Assembly (NCBI RefSeq): GCF_022227845.1
Contig: NZ_JAJNQN010000002.1
Span: 275,375-339,374 of the forward strand
DNA length: 64,000 bases
Reading direction: 5' to 3'
Origin: Ectothiorhodospira lacustris
GTDB lineage: Bacteria > Pseudomonadota > Gammaproteobacteria > Ectothiorhodospirales > Ectothiorhodospiraceae
A program made the position numbers and the translations under genes. Position 1 is the first letter of the stretch. Each line of letters opens with the position of its first letter. A model generated the notes under the pieces. It was not told where the DNA came from and searched no databases. It worked only from the letters and a program-made list of their open reading frames with translations. Below, piece by piece: positions 8,757 to 18,068 of the stretch.

Positions 8757-9419
8757 ATGCACAACCAAGGAATGTCCCGCCCCGCCCTGGCCGGCACCCT
8801 GGCCATGGCACTGCTCGCCGCCGGCACGACGGCCGCGGCCGACTCCCGCTTCGGGATGGCGGCCAAGGTGGGGACCACCGGCCTGGGCCTGGAAGGCACG
8901 GTCGTGCTGAGCGAGCGGGTAAACCTGCGGGCCGGCCTGTACGGCTTTGACTACAGCAAGGACTTCGAAGAGGAAGGCATCGACTACGACGGTGACCTGA
9001 AGCTGCGCAGCGCGGCCCTGCTGGCGGACTGGCATCCCTTCGGCGGCAATTTCCGGGTGAGCGCCGGGGCCTATCACAATGGCAACGAACTCAAGGGGAA
9101 GGCGGACGGCAGTCTGGACATCGGTGATAACACGTATGACGCCAGCCTCGACGCCACCATCGACTGGCGCTCCTTTGCCCCCTATGTGGGGATCGGCTAC
9201 GGCAACGCCATCCGCGGCAGCCGCTGGTCCTTCGCCATGGATGCCGGGGTGATGTTCACGGGGTCGCCGGATGTGCGGTTGAGGGGGCAGGTCAGTGATC
9301 CAGCCTTGGAGGACGCCTTCAACGACGACCTCAAGCGTGAAGAAGACAGCCTCAAGGACGAACTCGATGACCTGAAATACTGGCCCGTCCTGAGCCTGGG
9401 CCTATCTTACCGCTTCTGA
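8757..9419 (+). CDS. outer-membrane beta-barrel protein of unknown function
   Basis: This 220-residue protein has a signal peptide (hydrophobic LAGTLAMALLAAGTTAAA, cleavage after about residue 28). The mature part alternates polar and hydrophobic residues as in amphipathic beta strands, and its last residue is Phe (LGLSYRF), the usual assembly signal for outer-membrane barrels. Motifs such as MAAKVGTTGLGLEG, LKLRSAALLADWHPF and APYVGIGYGNA belong to a conserved but uncharacterised barrel family in beta- and gammaproteobacteria. An acidic insertion (DDLKREEDSLKDELDDL) precedes the last strand. The start is the ATG after GGGGGAAACAC. It is monocistronic and converges with recG. Confidence 0.8.
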   Translation: MHNQGMSRPALAGTLAMALLAAGTTAAADSRFGMAAKVGTTGLGLEGTVVLSERVNLRAGLYGFDYSKDFEEEGIDYDGDLKLRSAALLADWHPFGGNFRVSAGAYHNGNELKGKADGSLDIGDNTYDASLDATIDWRSFAPYVGIGYGNAIRGSRWSFAMDAGVMFTGSPDVRLRGQVSDPALEDAFNDDLKREEDSLKDELDDLKYWPVLSLGLSYRF

Positions 9420-9447
9420 TCCACCGGTCGCGTGGGGGGTGATCGCC

Positions 9448-11508
9448 TCAACCCACGCGACCATATTCCTCCGCCCCGCTCAGCCAGCGCCGGATCAGCG
9501 GCTCCACATGGTCGGGGTGGTCCCGCATCAGCCGGGCCGCCGCCGCCTTCACCGTGTCCAGCAGATCCTGATCCCGGACGATCTCGGCAATGCGAAACTG
9601 CATCATCCCCGTCTGCCGGGTGCCCAGCACCTCCCCCGGCCCCCGCAACTCCAGATCGATACGGGCAATCTCGAACCCGTCGGTGGTGGCCCTCAGAGCC
9701 TCCAGGCGGCGCTGGGCGGTGTCCGACAGAGGGGGGCGGTAGAGCAGCACGCAGGCGCTTTCCGCCGTACCCCGCCCCACCCGACCCCGCAACTGATGCA
9801 ACTGGGCCAGGCCCAGACGCTCGGCATTCTCGATGATCATGAGGGAGGCATTGGGCACGTCCACCCCCACCTCGATCACCGTGGTGGCCACCAGCAATTG
9901 CAGCTCACCGGCCTTGAAAGCGGCCATCACCGCCTCCTTCCCCCGGGGCTTCATGCGCCCATGCACCAGCCCCACCCGGAGCCCCGCCAGGGCCTCCTGC
10001 AGCTGGGCATAGGTGTCTTCGGCCGCCTGGGCCTGCAGGGCCTCGGATTCCTCGATCAGGGTGCAGACCCAGTAAGCCTGCCGCCCCTGGCCGATGGCAT
10101 GGTGGATGCGTTCCACCACCTCCGCCCGGCGGGCATCGCTCACCGCCACGGTCTTCACCGGGGTACGCCCCGGCGGCAGCTCGTCAATGACCGAATAGTC
10201 CAGGTCGGCGTAGGCGGTCATGGCCAGGGTGCGGGGGATGGGGGTGGCGGTCATGATCAGCTGATGGGGCAGACGGCCGTCCCGGGCACCCTTCTCCCGC
10301 AGGGCCATGCGCTGATGCACACCGAATCGGTGCTGTTCGTCCACGATCACCAGGGCCAGGTCCTCGAAGCTCACCTCGTCCTGGAACAGGGCGTGGGTGC
10401 CCACCGCCACCCGGGCGGTACCCTCGGCCAGGGCCGCCAGGGCCTCCCGGCGGGGCCGTACCCCCTGCCTACCGGAGAACCAGGCCACTGGGATGTCCAG
10501 CGGTGCCAGCAGGGTACGAAAGTTGTGGTGGTGCTGTTCCGCCAGGATCTCCGTGGGCGCCATCACCGCGGCCTGATGACCGGCCTCCACCGCGTGCAGG
10601 CAGGCGGCCACCGCCACCAGGGTCTTGCCCGAACCCACGTCCCCCTGTACCAGCCGCAGCATGGGACTGGGCCGCGCCATGTCCCGCTCCAGCTCCCGGA
10701 TCACCCGGTTCTGGGCACCGGTCAGGACAAACGGCAGGGACCGTCGCAACCGGCCGAGCAGATTGCCGTCCACCCGTATCACCGGCGCGGACCGGGCGGT
10801 GGTGCGGGTGCGCAGGCGGTACAGGCTCAAGTGATGGGCCACCAGTTCCTCGAAGGCCAGACGCCGCTGGGCGGGGTGACGGCCCGCCAGCAGTGCCGCC
10901 ACGGAGACGTCCGGCGGTGGCCGATGCACGGTGCGCAGGGCCGATTCCAGATCCGGCAAGCCGGCGGCATCCAGCACCCCCGGCGGTAGCCAGTCCGGCA
11001 GGTGTTCCAGGCGGGCCAGGGCCTCGTCGGTGAGACGGCGCAGGCTGATCTGATGCAGCCCTTCCGTGGTGGGATAGACGGGAGTGAGGCAATTCTCCAC
11101 CGGAGCCGAGTCATCCTGGATTACCCGGTACTCCGGGTGCACCATCTCCAGCCCCTGCCGACCGCCACGCACTTCGCCAAAGCAGCGCAGCCGCACCCCG
11201 CGCACCAGGTTGTGCTGCTGGGCGGCCGAGAAATGGAAAAATCGCAGATTGAGGGCACCGGTGCCGTCGGCCAGACGCAGGATCAGCATGCGTCGGCTGC
11301 GGGACTGGACCTCGGTGAGGGCGATCTCCCCTTCCACCACTGCCTCGTCTCCGGGGCGCAGACCGGCAACGGGCAGGACCCGGGTACGGTCCTGGTAACG
11401 CAGGGGTAGATGGAACAGCAGGTCGGTCAGGGTGTGGATGCCCAGCTTTTCCAGCCGGGCCGCCTGTTTCGGGCCGACGCCCTTGAGACTGGTGACGGGT
11501 TCGGTCAT
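9448..11508 (-). CDS. recG: ATP-dependent DNA helicase RecG
   Basis: RecG remodels stalled replication forks and Holliday junctions. The 686 residues match the family length (E. coli 693). The order is an N-terminal wedge/OB domain starting with the helix-hairpin-helix-like SLKGVGPKQAARLEKLGI, then a superfamily 2 helicase core. In the core are Walker A GDVGSGKTLVAVAA near residue 300, motif II as DEQH in IVDEQHRFGVHQR, motif III TATPIPRTLAM, and motif VI-like QLRGRVGRG. The last ~60 residues contain the TRG region. The start has no close in-frame rival. ridA and lysA lie upstream on the same strand, separated by a GC-rich hairpin. Confidence 0.97.
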   Translation of the reverse strand: MTEPVTSLKGVGPKQAARLEKLGIHTLTDLLFHLPLRYQDRTRVLPVAGLRPGDEAVVEGEIALTEVQSRSRRMLILRLADGTGALNLRFFHFSAAQQHNLVRGVRLRCFGEVRGGRQGLEMVHPEYRVIQDDSAPVENCLTPVYPTTEGLHQISLRRLTDEALARLEHLPDWLPPGVLDAAGLPDLESALRTVHRPPPDVSVAALLAGRHPAQRRLAFEELVAHHLSLYRLRTRTTARSAPVIRVDGNLLGRLRRSLPFVLTGAQNRVIRELERDMARPSPMLRLVQGDVGSGKTLVAVAACLHAVEAGHQAAVMAPTEILAEQHHHNFRTLLAPLDIPVAWFSGRQGVRPRREALAALAEGTARVAVGTHALFQDEVSFEDLALVIVDEQHRFGVHQRMALREKGARDGRLPHQLIMTATPIPRTLAMTAYADLDYSVIDELPPGRTPVKTVAVSDARRAEVVERIHHAIGQGRQAYWVCTLIEESEALQAQAAEDTYAQLQEALAGLRVGLVHGRMKPRGKEAVMAAFKAGELQLLVATTVIEVGVDVPNASLMIIENAERLGLAQLHQLRGRVGRGTAESACVLLYRPPLSDTAQRRLEALRATTDGFEIARIDLELRGPGEVLGTRQTGMMQFRIAEIVRDQDLLDTVKAAAARLMRDHPDHVEPLIRRWLSGAEEYGRVG

Positions 11509-11560
11509 GACGCTATCCGCTTGATTCCTTTCCCGATGATGCCATGTCCCTGGCCATGAT

Positions 11561-11587
11561 GGCCCCTCCCCCCCTGGAGGAGGGGCC
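11561..11587. terminator. GC-rich hairpin between ridA and recG
   Basis: GGCCCCTCC (11561-11569) pairs with GGAGGGGCC (11579-11587). It lies 12 nt past the ridA stop on the minus strand, with no T-tract, so it is a weak terminator candidate. Confidence 0.45.
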
Positions 11588-11598
11588 GCCGGATTCCG

Positions 11599-11982
11599 TC
11601 AGGACAGATCCATGATCCCGTCCATCTCCACCTGGGCGTCCTTGGGCAGGCTGGCAACGCCGATGGCGGCACGGGCCGGATAGGGCTCGTGGAAGTATTC
11701 GGCCATGACCTGGTTCACGGTGGGGAAATGGGTCAGGTCGGTCAGGAAGACATTGAGCTTGACCATATCGTCCAGGGTGCCACCGGCGGCTTCGGCCACG
11801 GCCTGCAGGTTGTCGAATACCCGGCGGATCTGGGCCTCGATGGGGCCTGCCACCATGTCCATGGTCTCGGGCACCAGGGGGATCTGGCCGGACAGGTAGA
11901 CGGTGGACCCCACCCGCACGGCCTGGGAGTAGGTGCCGATGGCCTGCGGGGCCTTGTCGGTGGCGATGATTTCACGGGACAT
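11599..11982 (-). CDS. ridA: RidA family reactive intermediate/imine deaminase
   Basis: RidA hydrolyses reactive enamine and imine intermediates, such as 2-aminoacrylate released by PLP-dependent dehydratases. The 127 residues show the YjgF/RidA signature: [22 protein letters not shown], then the N-x-x-x-V-x-E-A-A-G-type helix, and near the C-terminus [21 protein letters not shown], with the key Arg in PARAAIGV. The start [12 protein letters not shown] has AAGGAA 8 nt upstream and fits family N-termini; a longer in-frame ATG would overlap lysA by 4 nt. It follows lysA on the same strand, which suits an enzyme that protects PLP-dependent metabolism. Confidence 0.95.
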   Translation of the reverse strand: MSREIIATDKAPQAIGTYSQAVRVGSTVYLSGQIPLVPETMDMVAGPIEAQIRRVFDNLQAVAEAAGGTLDDMVKLNVFLTDLTHFPTVNQVMAEYFHEPYPARAAIGVASLPKDAQVEMDGIMDLS

Positions 11983-12014
11983 GAAAGATTCCTTCTGGTC
12001 GTCGATGTGGAGGA

Positions 12015-13262
12015 TCAACCGGGCAGCAGCGTTTCCCCGGCCAGGAGTTCGTCCAGGGTCTGGCGGCGATGGATCAGCCAGTCCCGGTCCCCGTCCACCA
12101 TTACCTCCGCAGGCCGGGGACGGGTGTTGTAGTTGGAACTCATGGTGAAGCCGTAGGCCCCGGCGGATCGCACCGCCAGCAGGTCTGCGGCTACCAGGTC
12201 GAGGGTTCGCTCCTTGCCCAGGAAATCCCCGGTTTCGCAGACCGGACCCACCACGTCATAAGGGATGCCCTCGCCGCCCCGGGGACGCACCGGCACGATG
12301 TCCATCCACGCGCTGTAGAGGGAGGGCCGGATGAGATCGTTCATGGCCGCGTCCACGATGGCAAAGTGCTTGTGGCGGGTGGGCTTGAGGTATTCCACCC
12401 GGGTGAGCAGCACCCCGGCATTGCCGGCGATGGCCCGGCCGGGTTCTACCAGGATCTCGTAATGGGTATCCCGCAGCACCTCCAGCATGGCCCGGGCATA
12501 CGCTTCGGGCAGGGGCGGATGCTCGTCCCGGTAACGGATTCCCAGCCCGCCCCCCAGATCCAGATGATGGAGCCGGATGCCCTCGCCCTCCAGGGTCCGG
12601 GCCAGGTGCAGGACCCGGCGCAAGGCGTCCACGAAGGGTTCCAGGCGGGTAAGCTGGGAACCGATGTGACAGTCGATGCCGATGATGTTCAGGTGCGGCA
12701 GTGCCGCGGCCCGCCGATAGAGATCCAGGGCATCGGCCACGTCCACGCCGAACTTGTTTTCCTTCAGCCCGGTGGAGATGTAGGGATGGGTCTGGGCATC
12801 CACGTCCGGATTGACCCGCAGGGACACCGGCGCCGTCACCCCCAGGGCACCGGCCTCGGCATTGAGGCGCTCCAGTTCCGCCGCCGATTCCACGTTGAAG
12901 CAGCGGATGCCCAGTTCCAGGGCACGGCGCATCTCGTCGGTCCGCTTGCCCACGCCGGAGAAGACCACCTTGCCCGGATCACCGCCGGCCCGCACCACCC
13001 GCTCCAGTTCGCCGACGGAGACGATGTCGAACCCGGACCCGAGCCGGGCCAGCAGGTTGAGTACCGCCAGACTGGAATTGGCCTTCACCGCATAGCACAC
13101 CAGATGGGGATGATCCCCCAGGGCGCGATCAAACGCGTGCCAGTGACGCTCCAGGGTGGCCCGGGAATAGACGTAAAGCGGCGTTCCGTGACGCTGCGCC
13201 AGCTCTTCCAGGCTCAGGTCCTCGGCATGCAGGACCCCGTTGTGATAGTTGAAATGATCCAT
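12015..13262 (-). CDS. lysA: diaminopimelate decarboxylase LysA
   Basis: It catalyses the last step of lysine synthesis, decarboxylating meso-diaminopimelate with PLP. The 415 residues comprise a TIM-barrel with the PLP-binding lysine in [12 protein letters not shown] (about residue 60), [38 protein letters not shown] and the Gly-rich phosphate loop [11 protein letters not shown]-terminal beta domain has [11 protein letters not shown], the catalytic CETGDFLG and an [13 protein letters not shown] motif. All key residues are present. It lies downstream of the lipoprotein gene lptM, the usual neighbourhood in gammaproteobacteria, and upstream of ridA. Confidence 0.97.
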   Translation of the reverse strand: MDHFNYHNGVLHAEDLSLEELAQRHGTPLYVYSRATLERHWHAFDRALGDHPHLVCYAVKANSSLAVLNLLARLGSGFDIVSVGELERVVRAGGDPGKVVFSGVGKRTDEMRRALELGIRCFNVESAAELERLNAEAGALGVTAPVSLRVNPDVDAQTHPYISTGLKENKFGVDVADALDLYRRAAALPHLNIIGIDCHIGSQLTRLEPFVDALRRVLHLARTLEGEGIRLHHLDLGGGLGIRYRDEHPPLPEAYARAMLEVLRDTHYEILVEPGRAIAGNAGVLLTRVEYLKPTRHKHFAIVDAAMNDLIRPSLYSAWMDIVPVRPRGGEGIPYDVVGPVCETGDFLGKERTLDLVAADLLAVRSAGAYGFTMSSNYNTRPRPAEVMVDGDRDWLIHRRQTLDELLAGETLLPG

Positions 13263-13319
13263 GGAGGTGTATGTCCGTCGCGACGCGACATGGAATGGAA
13301 CAAGGTCGGAAACGCGGTC

Positions 13320-13451
13320 TCAGTCCGCCGCGCGACGCTCTTCCTGGGGCAGGTAGAGGTCGCCTTTCTGGCCGCAACTGGCCAGCATGCTGGCGGTGCC
13401 CAGTACCACGACCACGCCGATCAGCATCAGGTTGGACCAGCAAAAGCGCAT
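13320..13451 (-). CDS. lptM: LPS translocon maturation chaperone LptM (YifL-type small lipoprotein)
   Basis: This is a 43-residue protein. MRFCWSNLMLIGVVVVLG forms a lipoprotein signal sequence ending in a lipobox (LASC), with acylated Cys about residue 26. It is followed directly by GQKGDLYLP, the family hallmark (usually CGQKGPLYLP). LptM proteins are tiny outer-membrane lipoproteins that assist LptD assembly. The gene sits immediately upstream of lysA, as in many gammaproteobacteria. The start codon ATG is preceded by a purine stretch. Family recognition is good because of the lipobox-GQKG signature and gene order. Confidence 0.9.
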   Translation of the reverse strand: MRFCWSNLMLIGVVVVLGTASMLASCGQKGDLYLPQEERRAAD

Positions 13452-13505
13452 GGGGGGGTTCCTCAATCTTTGCACAGGCAACCCGCATGATAGCATCGGG
13501 CGGGA

Positions 13506-14006
13506 TCACCCGACTTCATAGCGGATCTTCACGATCTCGTAATGCTGCTCCCCCGCCGGGGTCTGCACCTTGACCTCGTCATCCAGGGCCTTGCCGAGCA
13601 GGGCGCGGGCCACGGGAGAATCCAGACTGATCCAGCCCCGGTCCGGATCGAACTCGTCGGCACCCACGATACGGTATTCCACCTCCCGGTCCGCTTCGTC
13701 CAGCAACGTCACCCAGGCACCGAAATAGACCTTGCCCCGGTCGGCCGGCGGCTCGCGCACCACCTTGAGGCCGGGCAGGCGCTTCTGCAGGTAACGAATC
13801 CGCCGATCGATCTCCCGCAGTTCCTTCTTGCGGTAGATGTATTCCGCATTTTCCGAGCGGTCGCCTTCCGCAGCGGCGGCGGCCAGATGACGGGTGACAT
13901 CGGCGCGGCGGCCCCACAGGCCCGACAGCTCTGCATCCAGAACAGCATAGCCCTGGGGCGTGATATGGGGCGAGGATCGGGGTGCGGGTGGGCGCCAGCG
14001 GCTCAT
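13506..14006 (-). CDS. greB: transcription elongation factor GreB
   Basis: GreB rescues backtracked RNA polymerase by stimulating transcript cleavage. The 166 residues split into an N-terminal coiled coil and a C-terminal FKBP-like domain. The coiled coil contains [20 protein letters not shown] with the acidic tip residues of Gre factors, then RIRYLQKRL. The C-terminal domain has [23 protein letters not shown] and [10 protein letters not shown]. The [16 protein letters not shown] pattern and YFGAW distinguish GreB from GreA. The start MSRWRPPAP is the ATG at the expected N-terminus; the frame stays open far upstream, antisense to the next gene, but that part is not protein-like. It is transcribed divergently from the phosphodiesterase-family gene. 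Confidence 0.95.
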   Translation of the reverse strand: MSRWRPPAPRSSPHITPQGYAVLDAELSGLWGRRADVTRHLAAAAAEGDRSENAEYIYRKKELREIDRRIRYLQKRLPGLKVVREPPADRGKVYFGAWVTLLDEADREVEYRIVGADEFDPDRGWISLDSPVARALLGKALDDEVKVQTPAGEQHYEIVKIRYEVG

Positions 14007-14126
14007 GGGCTCAAGGATCCGTCGTAAGACATCCCCACAGCATACAACGCCTTGACGGGGAGCGGGATTTGCATGGTGGTCCGCCCTCTGTCTACCATCA
14101 ACTGAATACCCCTCCGGGACAACCCC

Positions 14127-15281
14127 ATGCAGACACCCGATTACCAGGGTCATTGCCTGGCCAATCTGATGACCTCCCTGATCAGCGGCCTGGGCGGCAC
14201 GCCCTCCTGTCACGGTCCCCTGCGTGCCCTGCCCCCCGAGGAAGTAGGCCGGCATCGCCATGTGGTCCTGGTGGTGGTGGATGGACTGGGTGACGGGTTC
14301 CTGAAGACCCGCCCCGCCCCGTTCCTCAACGGGCATCGCCGCGCCGGCATCCATGCCGTCTTTCCCACCACCACGGCCACCGGGATCACCACCTTCATCA
14401 CCGGCGATGCCCCGGCCCAGCATGGCCTCACCGGCTGGCATGTGCATTTTCGTGAGCTGGGCACGGTACTGGCGGTACTGCCCGGCAAACCCCGCTACGG
14501 CGGAAGCGGGTATGATCGGGTGGAAGGCCTGGATGTCCTGAAGTGGCTGGGCCATGACGTCACCTTCAACCGCATCCCGGTTTCCAGCACCATGGTGGCC
14601 CCCAACAAGATCGCCAACACCCCCTTCAACAAGGCCCACAGGGGCAGGGCCCGGCTGCTGCCCTTCAGCAGCCTGCAGGACATGGTGAACCGGGTGGAAC
14701 AGACGGTGAAGGGCCGGCACGGCAACCGGTATGTCTATGCCTACTGGTCGGAACTGGACAGTCTCGGCCATTACCACGGCCCCGACGCCCCCCAGACCCG
14801 CAAGCACCTGGAGGAAGTCGACCGGGCCCTGGCAAACCTGGCCGCCCGCCTGGCGGGGACCGACACCCTGCTGATCATCACCGCCGACCACGGCATGACG
14901 GCGGTGGAACACCGACTGATACTGGCGGACCATCCCGAGATCGCCGACTGTCTGACCCTGCCCCTGTGCGGTGAGCCGCGGGTGGCCTGGGCCTATGTGC
15001 GCCATGGCCGGCATGAGCGGTTCGAACGGCTGGTCAGGGAACGGCTGGGTCATGCCTGCACCCTGCGCCCCAGCGCGGAACTGCTGGAAGAAGGCTGGTT
15101 CGGCCCGGGCACGCCCCACCCCGAGCTGTCCGCGCGGATCGGGGACTATGCCCTGCTGATGCAGCCGGGGTGGATCGTCTCGGACCGGTTGCTGACGGAA
15201 AAACCCTTCGACATGAAGGGGGTGCACGGAGGTCTGACGCCCGAGGAACTGGAAGTCCCACTGGTGGTGACGGTCTGCTGA
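14127..15281 (+). CDS. alkaline-phosphatase-superfamily phosphodiesterase / nucleotide pyrophosphatase
   Basis: This 384-residue protein is of the type I phosphodiesterase/nucleotide pyrophosphatase family. The metal-binding and catalytic pattern is visible in order: [10 protein letters not shown] near residue 50, the nucleophile region [12 protein letters not shown] (Thr) near 80, [12 protein letters not shown] near 215, IITADHGM near 255, and the final metal His in KGVHGG near the C-terminus. All metal ligands appear present, so it should be a two-metal phosphohydrolase; the substrate is unknown. No signal peptide is evident, which suggests a cytoplasmic location. It is transcribed away from greB and followed after 52 nt by a small conserved gene. 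Confidence 0.88.
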   Translation: MQTPDYQGHCLANLMTSLISGLGGTPSCHGPLRALPPEEVGRHRHVVLVVVDGLGDGFLKTRPAPFLNGHRRAGIHAVFPTTTATGITTFITGDAPAQHGLTGWHVHFRELGTVLAVLPGKPRYGGSGYDRVEGLDVLKWLGHDVTFNRIPVSSTMVAPNKIANTPFNKAHRGRARLLPFSSLQDMVNRVEQTVKGRHGNRYVYAYWSELDSLGHYHGPDAPQTRKHLEEVDRALANLAARLAGTDTLLIITADHGMTAVEHRLILADHPEIADCLTLPLCGEPRVAWAYVRHGRHERFERLVRERLGHACTLRPSAELLEEGWFGPGTPHPELSARIGDYALLMQPGWIVSDRLLTEKPFDMKGVHGGLTPEELEVPLVVTVC

Positions 15282-15333
15282 GCGGGGTGACCGTGCTATC
15301 ATCGCCGGTCACCCACTGGAACAGGACACCGCC

Positions 15334-15633
15334 ATGTCAGAAGCCCCCAACCTGTTCGACAGCGCCGCCAGCCAGACCGTGGAACTGGCCAATCGCCTGA
15401 GCGACGGCGACCCCCAGGCCGACCTGTGGGAGATTGCCGACGGTTTGCTGGCGGGCGCGGTTCACTACTGGCTGTATACACGCCAGCCCTGCGGCGACCC
15501 CCGCTGTGAGCAGTGCGCCACCATCAGCACGGCCGAGGAACGCCTTGCGGTCATGCTCAAGGATCTGGAAGAGTACGCCCGGGACAGCGATTATTTCCAT
15601 TCACCCACGGACGTGAATGTGGGCAGGGCCTGA
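15334..15633 (+). CDS. conserved hypothetical protein, 99 aa
   Basis: A small, acidic, soluble protein of 99 residues; no family is recognised. It shows a helical N-terminal half (VELANRLSDGDPQADLWEIA), an aromatic stretch AVHYWLYTRQ, and a Cys-containing motif CGDPRCEQC that could bind a metal or form a disulfide. A helical AEERLAVMLKDLEEYARDSDYF follows. It lies close downstream of the phosphodiesterase gene on the same strand and may be cotranscribed. A symmetrical hairpin follows its stop. The codon use and amino-acid pattern look like a real gene. Confidence 0.65.
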   Translation: MSEAPNLFDSAASQTVELANRLSDGDPQADLWEIADGLLAGAVHYWLYTRQPCGDPRCEQCATISTAEERLAVMLKDLEEYARDSDYFHSPTDVNVGRA

Positions 15634-15642
15634 AGATGCCAC

Positions 15643-15668
15643 ATGCCCCTCTCCCCGGAGAGGGGCAT
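15643..15668. terminator. bidirectional terminator-like hairpin
   Basis: ATGCCCCTCTCC (15643-15654) pairs perfectly with 15657-15668. It lies between the convergent stops at 15633 (plus) and 15671 (minus), so it can serve both genes. Confidence 0.65.
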
Positions 15669-15670
15669 GA

Positions 15671-16954
15671 TCATCCCGGTAGCCGGATCTCCACCCGGGC
15701 GCCCCCCAGGGCCTCCGACGTCCCGATGGTCAGACGCCCCTCGTAGGCACTGACGATCTCGTTCACCACCGCCAGACCGATCCCCTGTCCCGGCACTCCT
15801 TCGTCCAGGCGCCCACCCCGAGCCAGGATGGCCGGAACCTGATCCGCAGGGATGCCGGGGCCGTCGTCCTCCACCCGCAGTACCAGCCATCGCCCTTCTG
15901 TCGCCGACGATACCCTGACCCGGCTGCGGCCGTATTTCCAGGCGTTATCCATGAGGTTGCCCAGCAGCTCCATCAGATCCCCCTCGTTACCCCGGAAACG
16001 GCTGTCGGCTGATACGTCATCGAAAAAGACCACCCCCTTGTCGGGATAGACCTTGTCCAGGGTCCGGCCCAGACGCTGCACCAGCGATGCCACTGCCATG
16101 GGAGCGGCCAGGGCCCGGTGGCCGGCGGTGGCCGCTCGCTGCAACTGATAGGCCACGATCCGGTCCATGCGTTCCAGTTGTTCAAGATCATGCCGCCGGT
16201 CTTCGTCATGACGGGATTCCAGGCTGCCCCGCAGGACCGCCAGCGGGGTCTTGAGGCTATGGGCCAGATCCGCCAGGCCATCACGGTAACGCGCCAGCTG
16301 GGCACGCTCCTGTCGCAGCAGATCATTCAGGTTATCCGTCAGAGCCTTGAGTTCCACCGGATAGCGCCCGGTCAGAGCACTCTGCTCTCCCTGCTCCATG
16401 GCGCGCAGTTCCCGCGCCACCCGGCGCAGCGGAATCAGGCCCAGATACAGGGCCAGGGACTGGGCCGCCAGCAGCAGCACCGCCAGCACCGCCAGCCAGC
16501 CCCACAGGCTGCGCCGGTAAGTACGCAGCTGGGCTTCAAGGCCGGAACGGTCCTCGCTCAGGGTGAAGGTCAGGGGCACCACGCCGCCGGGCGTCTCCCA
16601 GTCCACGGTCATGCGGGCCACGAAGGCGCGGTCATCCGGTTGCAGTCCGTAGGTTCCCAGGGCCGAAGGGGACCGCCACAGGGTTCTGCCGAGGTCATCG
16701 CCGACACGGGCATGGAGTCCGGAATCCGGCAGCATGAGTCGGGATTCGGGCAGGCGCTCCGGCAGGCTGACCCGACCGGCCGGGTCCACTTCAGCCGCAC
16801 CCATCAACAGGAACAGCTGGGCCTGCAGACGCTCTTCCACCGCATAGACGGCACTGTCCCGGAATGCACGATCCAGAGCCAGGGCGGTCACGACGGCGAA
16901 GACCGCCACCACCAGGGCGGCGATCAGACTCACCCGCAGGGTCAGGGAGTTCAT
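15671..16954 (-). CDS. PhoQ-like sensor histidine kinase
   Basis: This 427-residue inner-membrane sensor has an N-terminal helix at about residues 5-28 and a periplasmic sensor region of ~140 residues. A second membrane helix (LWGWLAVLAVLLLAAQSLALYLG) lies near 175, followed by a HAMP-like linker. The kinase core has an H-box with LADLAHSLKTPLAVLRGSLE (His near 240), an N-box LMELLGNLMDNAWKYG, and G-boxes VEDDGPGIP and GQGIGLAVV. The layout resembles the PhoQ/QseC class. Its start overlaps the response-regulator stop by 4 nt, so the pair is translationally coupled, and a PepSY gene stands first in the operon. The signal sensed is unknown. Confidence 0.92.
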   Translation of the reverse strand: MNSLTLRVSLIAALVVAVFAVVTALALDRAFRDSAVYAVEERLQAQLFLLMGAAEVDPAGRVSLPERLPESRLMLPDSGLHARVGDDLGRTLWRSPSALGTYGLQPDDRAFVARMTVDWETPGGVVPLTFTLSEDRSGLEAQLRTYRRSLWGWLAVLAVLLLAAQSLALYLGLIPLRRVARELRAMEQGEQSALTGRYPVELKALTDNLNDLLRQERAQLARYRDGLADLAHSLKTPLAVLRGSLESRHDEDRRHDLEQLERMDRIVAYQLQRAATAGHRALAAPMAVASLVQRLGRTLDKVYPDKGVVFFDDVSADSRFRGNEGDLMELLGNLMDNAWKYGRSRVRVSSATEGRWLVLRVEDDGPGIPADQVPAILARGGRLDEGVPGQGIGLAVVNEIVSAYEGRLTIGTSEALGGARVEIRLPG

Positions 16955-17637
16955 GTCTCCTGGTCGGGAGGCAGGGCCAGACGGTACCCCCGCCCGCGCA
17001 GGGTCTCGATAGGACTGAGTCGGCTCTCCGGGTCCAGCTTGCGACGCAGGCGCCCGATGAGCACCTCCAGCACGTTGCTGTCCCGGTCCTCGTCATGGGG
17101 GTAGAGGTAGTCGGTGAGACTCTGCTTGGAGATCACCTGACCGGGATGCCGGGCCAGATGTTCCAGTAGACGGTATTCAAACGTGGTCAGACTGACCGAT
17201 TGCCCGGCCATGGTCACGGTCTGGGCCTGGGTATCGAGCACCAGCGGCCCGAAGGCAAGCCGGCCATCCGGTCTCCCCGCGGCCCGCCGCGCCAGTGCCC
17301 GGAGACGGGCGATCAGTTCTTCCATGTGAAAGGGCTTGACCAGATAATCATCCGCACCGGCCTCCAGGCCTTCCACCTTTTCCTGCCACTGCCCGCGGGC
17401 GGTCAGGATCAGGATGGGCAAACGCCGTCCCGCGGCCCGTGCCTGGCGGATCACCTCAAGGCCGGGCAAACCGGGTAGGCCCAGATCCACCACCGCCGCA
17501 TCGGCCGGATACTCCAGCAACCGATAAAGACCGTCGCGCCCGTCGCCGCTGGTATCCACCATCCAGCCTTCCTGCTCCAGTCGTTCCCTGAGCCGGGTCT
17601 GCAGCGCGGTTTCATCCTCGATGACCACCACCCGCAT
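16951..17637 (-). CDS. OmpR/PhoP-family response regulator
   Basis: This 228-residue cytoplasmic DNA-binding regulator is partner to the downstream kinase. Residues 1-115 form the receiver domain: acidic pocket IEDE, phosphoacceptor Asp in VVDLGLPGLPG (about residue 51), Thr in LILTARG and Lys in YLVKPF. Residues 130-225 form the winged-helix output domain with LTTFEYRLLEHLARHPGQV and the RGRGYRL wing. The start MRVVVIEDE is the natural receiver N-terminus; the frame is open further upstream but overlaps the PepSY gene. The PhoP-like length and order point to envelope or ion stress control, by inference only. Confidence 0.95.
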   Translation of the reverse strand: MRVVVIEDETALQTRLRERLEQEGWMVDTSGDGRDGLYRLLEYPADAAVVDLGLPGLPGLEVIRQARAAGRRLPILILTARGQWQEKVEGLEAGADDYLVKPFHMEELIARLRALARRAAGRPDGRLAFGPLVLDTQAQTVTMAGQSVSLTTFEYRLLEHLARHPGQVISKQSLTDYLYPHDEDRDSNVLEVLIGRLRRKLDPESRLSPIETLRGRGYRLALPPDQET

Positions 17638-17641
17638 GGGC

Positions 17642-17980
17642 TTACCGCCACTCACCGGTGACGGCATCCACCAGGATGTTCCGCACCCGCTGATCGTCGG
17701 TGAGGATGCGGATACGATGCACCCGGCGACCGTTCTGGGTCTGGGTCTCCGCCGACAGGACCCGCCCCCCGGTGCCGGCCTGGACCAGGGCCACGGCTTC
17801 ATCAAGAGACAGTTCGCTTGACTGTTCCTGCACCGGAAACAGAAAAGCGGCGCGGGACGACTCCACCAAAGTGGCGGCACCCGCCGGGAAGGCCATTGAC
17901 AGTGACAACGCCAGGCACGGCCACAATCCAGAACCTTTGGCCGGGATCAGGGCATGGCGATGGCGGGTCCAGTGCTGCAT
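17642..17980 (-). CDS. PepSY domain-containing periplasmic protein
   Basis: This 112-residue exported protein has a signal peptide ending near FPAGAAT (about residue 36). It is followed by a single PepSY-type domain with LSLDEAVALVQAGTGGRVLSAE and VHRIRILTDDQRVRNILVDAVTG. PepSY domains are found in peptidase inhibitors and in small proteins encoded with two-component systems. It is the first gene of the operon, 4 nt before the response regulator, so it probably modulates the sensor or is expressed under its control. No catalytic function is expected. Confidence 0.85.
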   Translation of the reverse strand: MQHWTRHRHALIPAKGSGLWPCLALSLSMAFPAGAATLVESSRAAFLFPVQEQSSELSLDEAVALVQAGTGGRVLSAETQTQNGRRVHRIRILTDDQRVRNILVDAVTGEWR

Positions 17981-18009
17981 GAGTGCGAGTGTACCAGTAG
18001 CCGTTGGCA

Positions 18010-18042
18010 GGGTCAGGCCCCTGGGAGCATGGGTCCTGACCC
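18010..18042. terminator. hairpin downstream of the Gly/Tyr-rich exported protein gene
   Basis: GGGTCAGG (18010-18017) pairs with CCTGACCC (18035-18042). It lies 27 nt past the 18069 stop on the minus strand and upstream of the PepSY gene start, so it may separate the two transcripts. Confidence 0.45.
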
Positions 18043-18068
18043 GGGCGGGACCGATCCTGAAACGAGGG

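Noticed and set aside
9439..10989. 516-codon plus-strand frame opposite recG
   Set aside because: Shadow of recG, no homology-like motif.
12069..13490. 473-codon plus-strand frame opposite lysA
   Set aside because: lysA is unmistakable; the opposite frame has a typical shadow composition with many Gln, His and Gly and no motif.
14007..15302. Long minus-strand extension upstream of greB, antisense to the phosphodiesterase gene
   Set aside because: The plus-strand frame has all the active-site motifs of the phosphodiesterase family. The extension is only a GC-rich shadow; greB itself starts at 14006.
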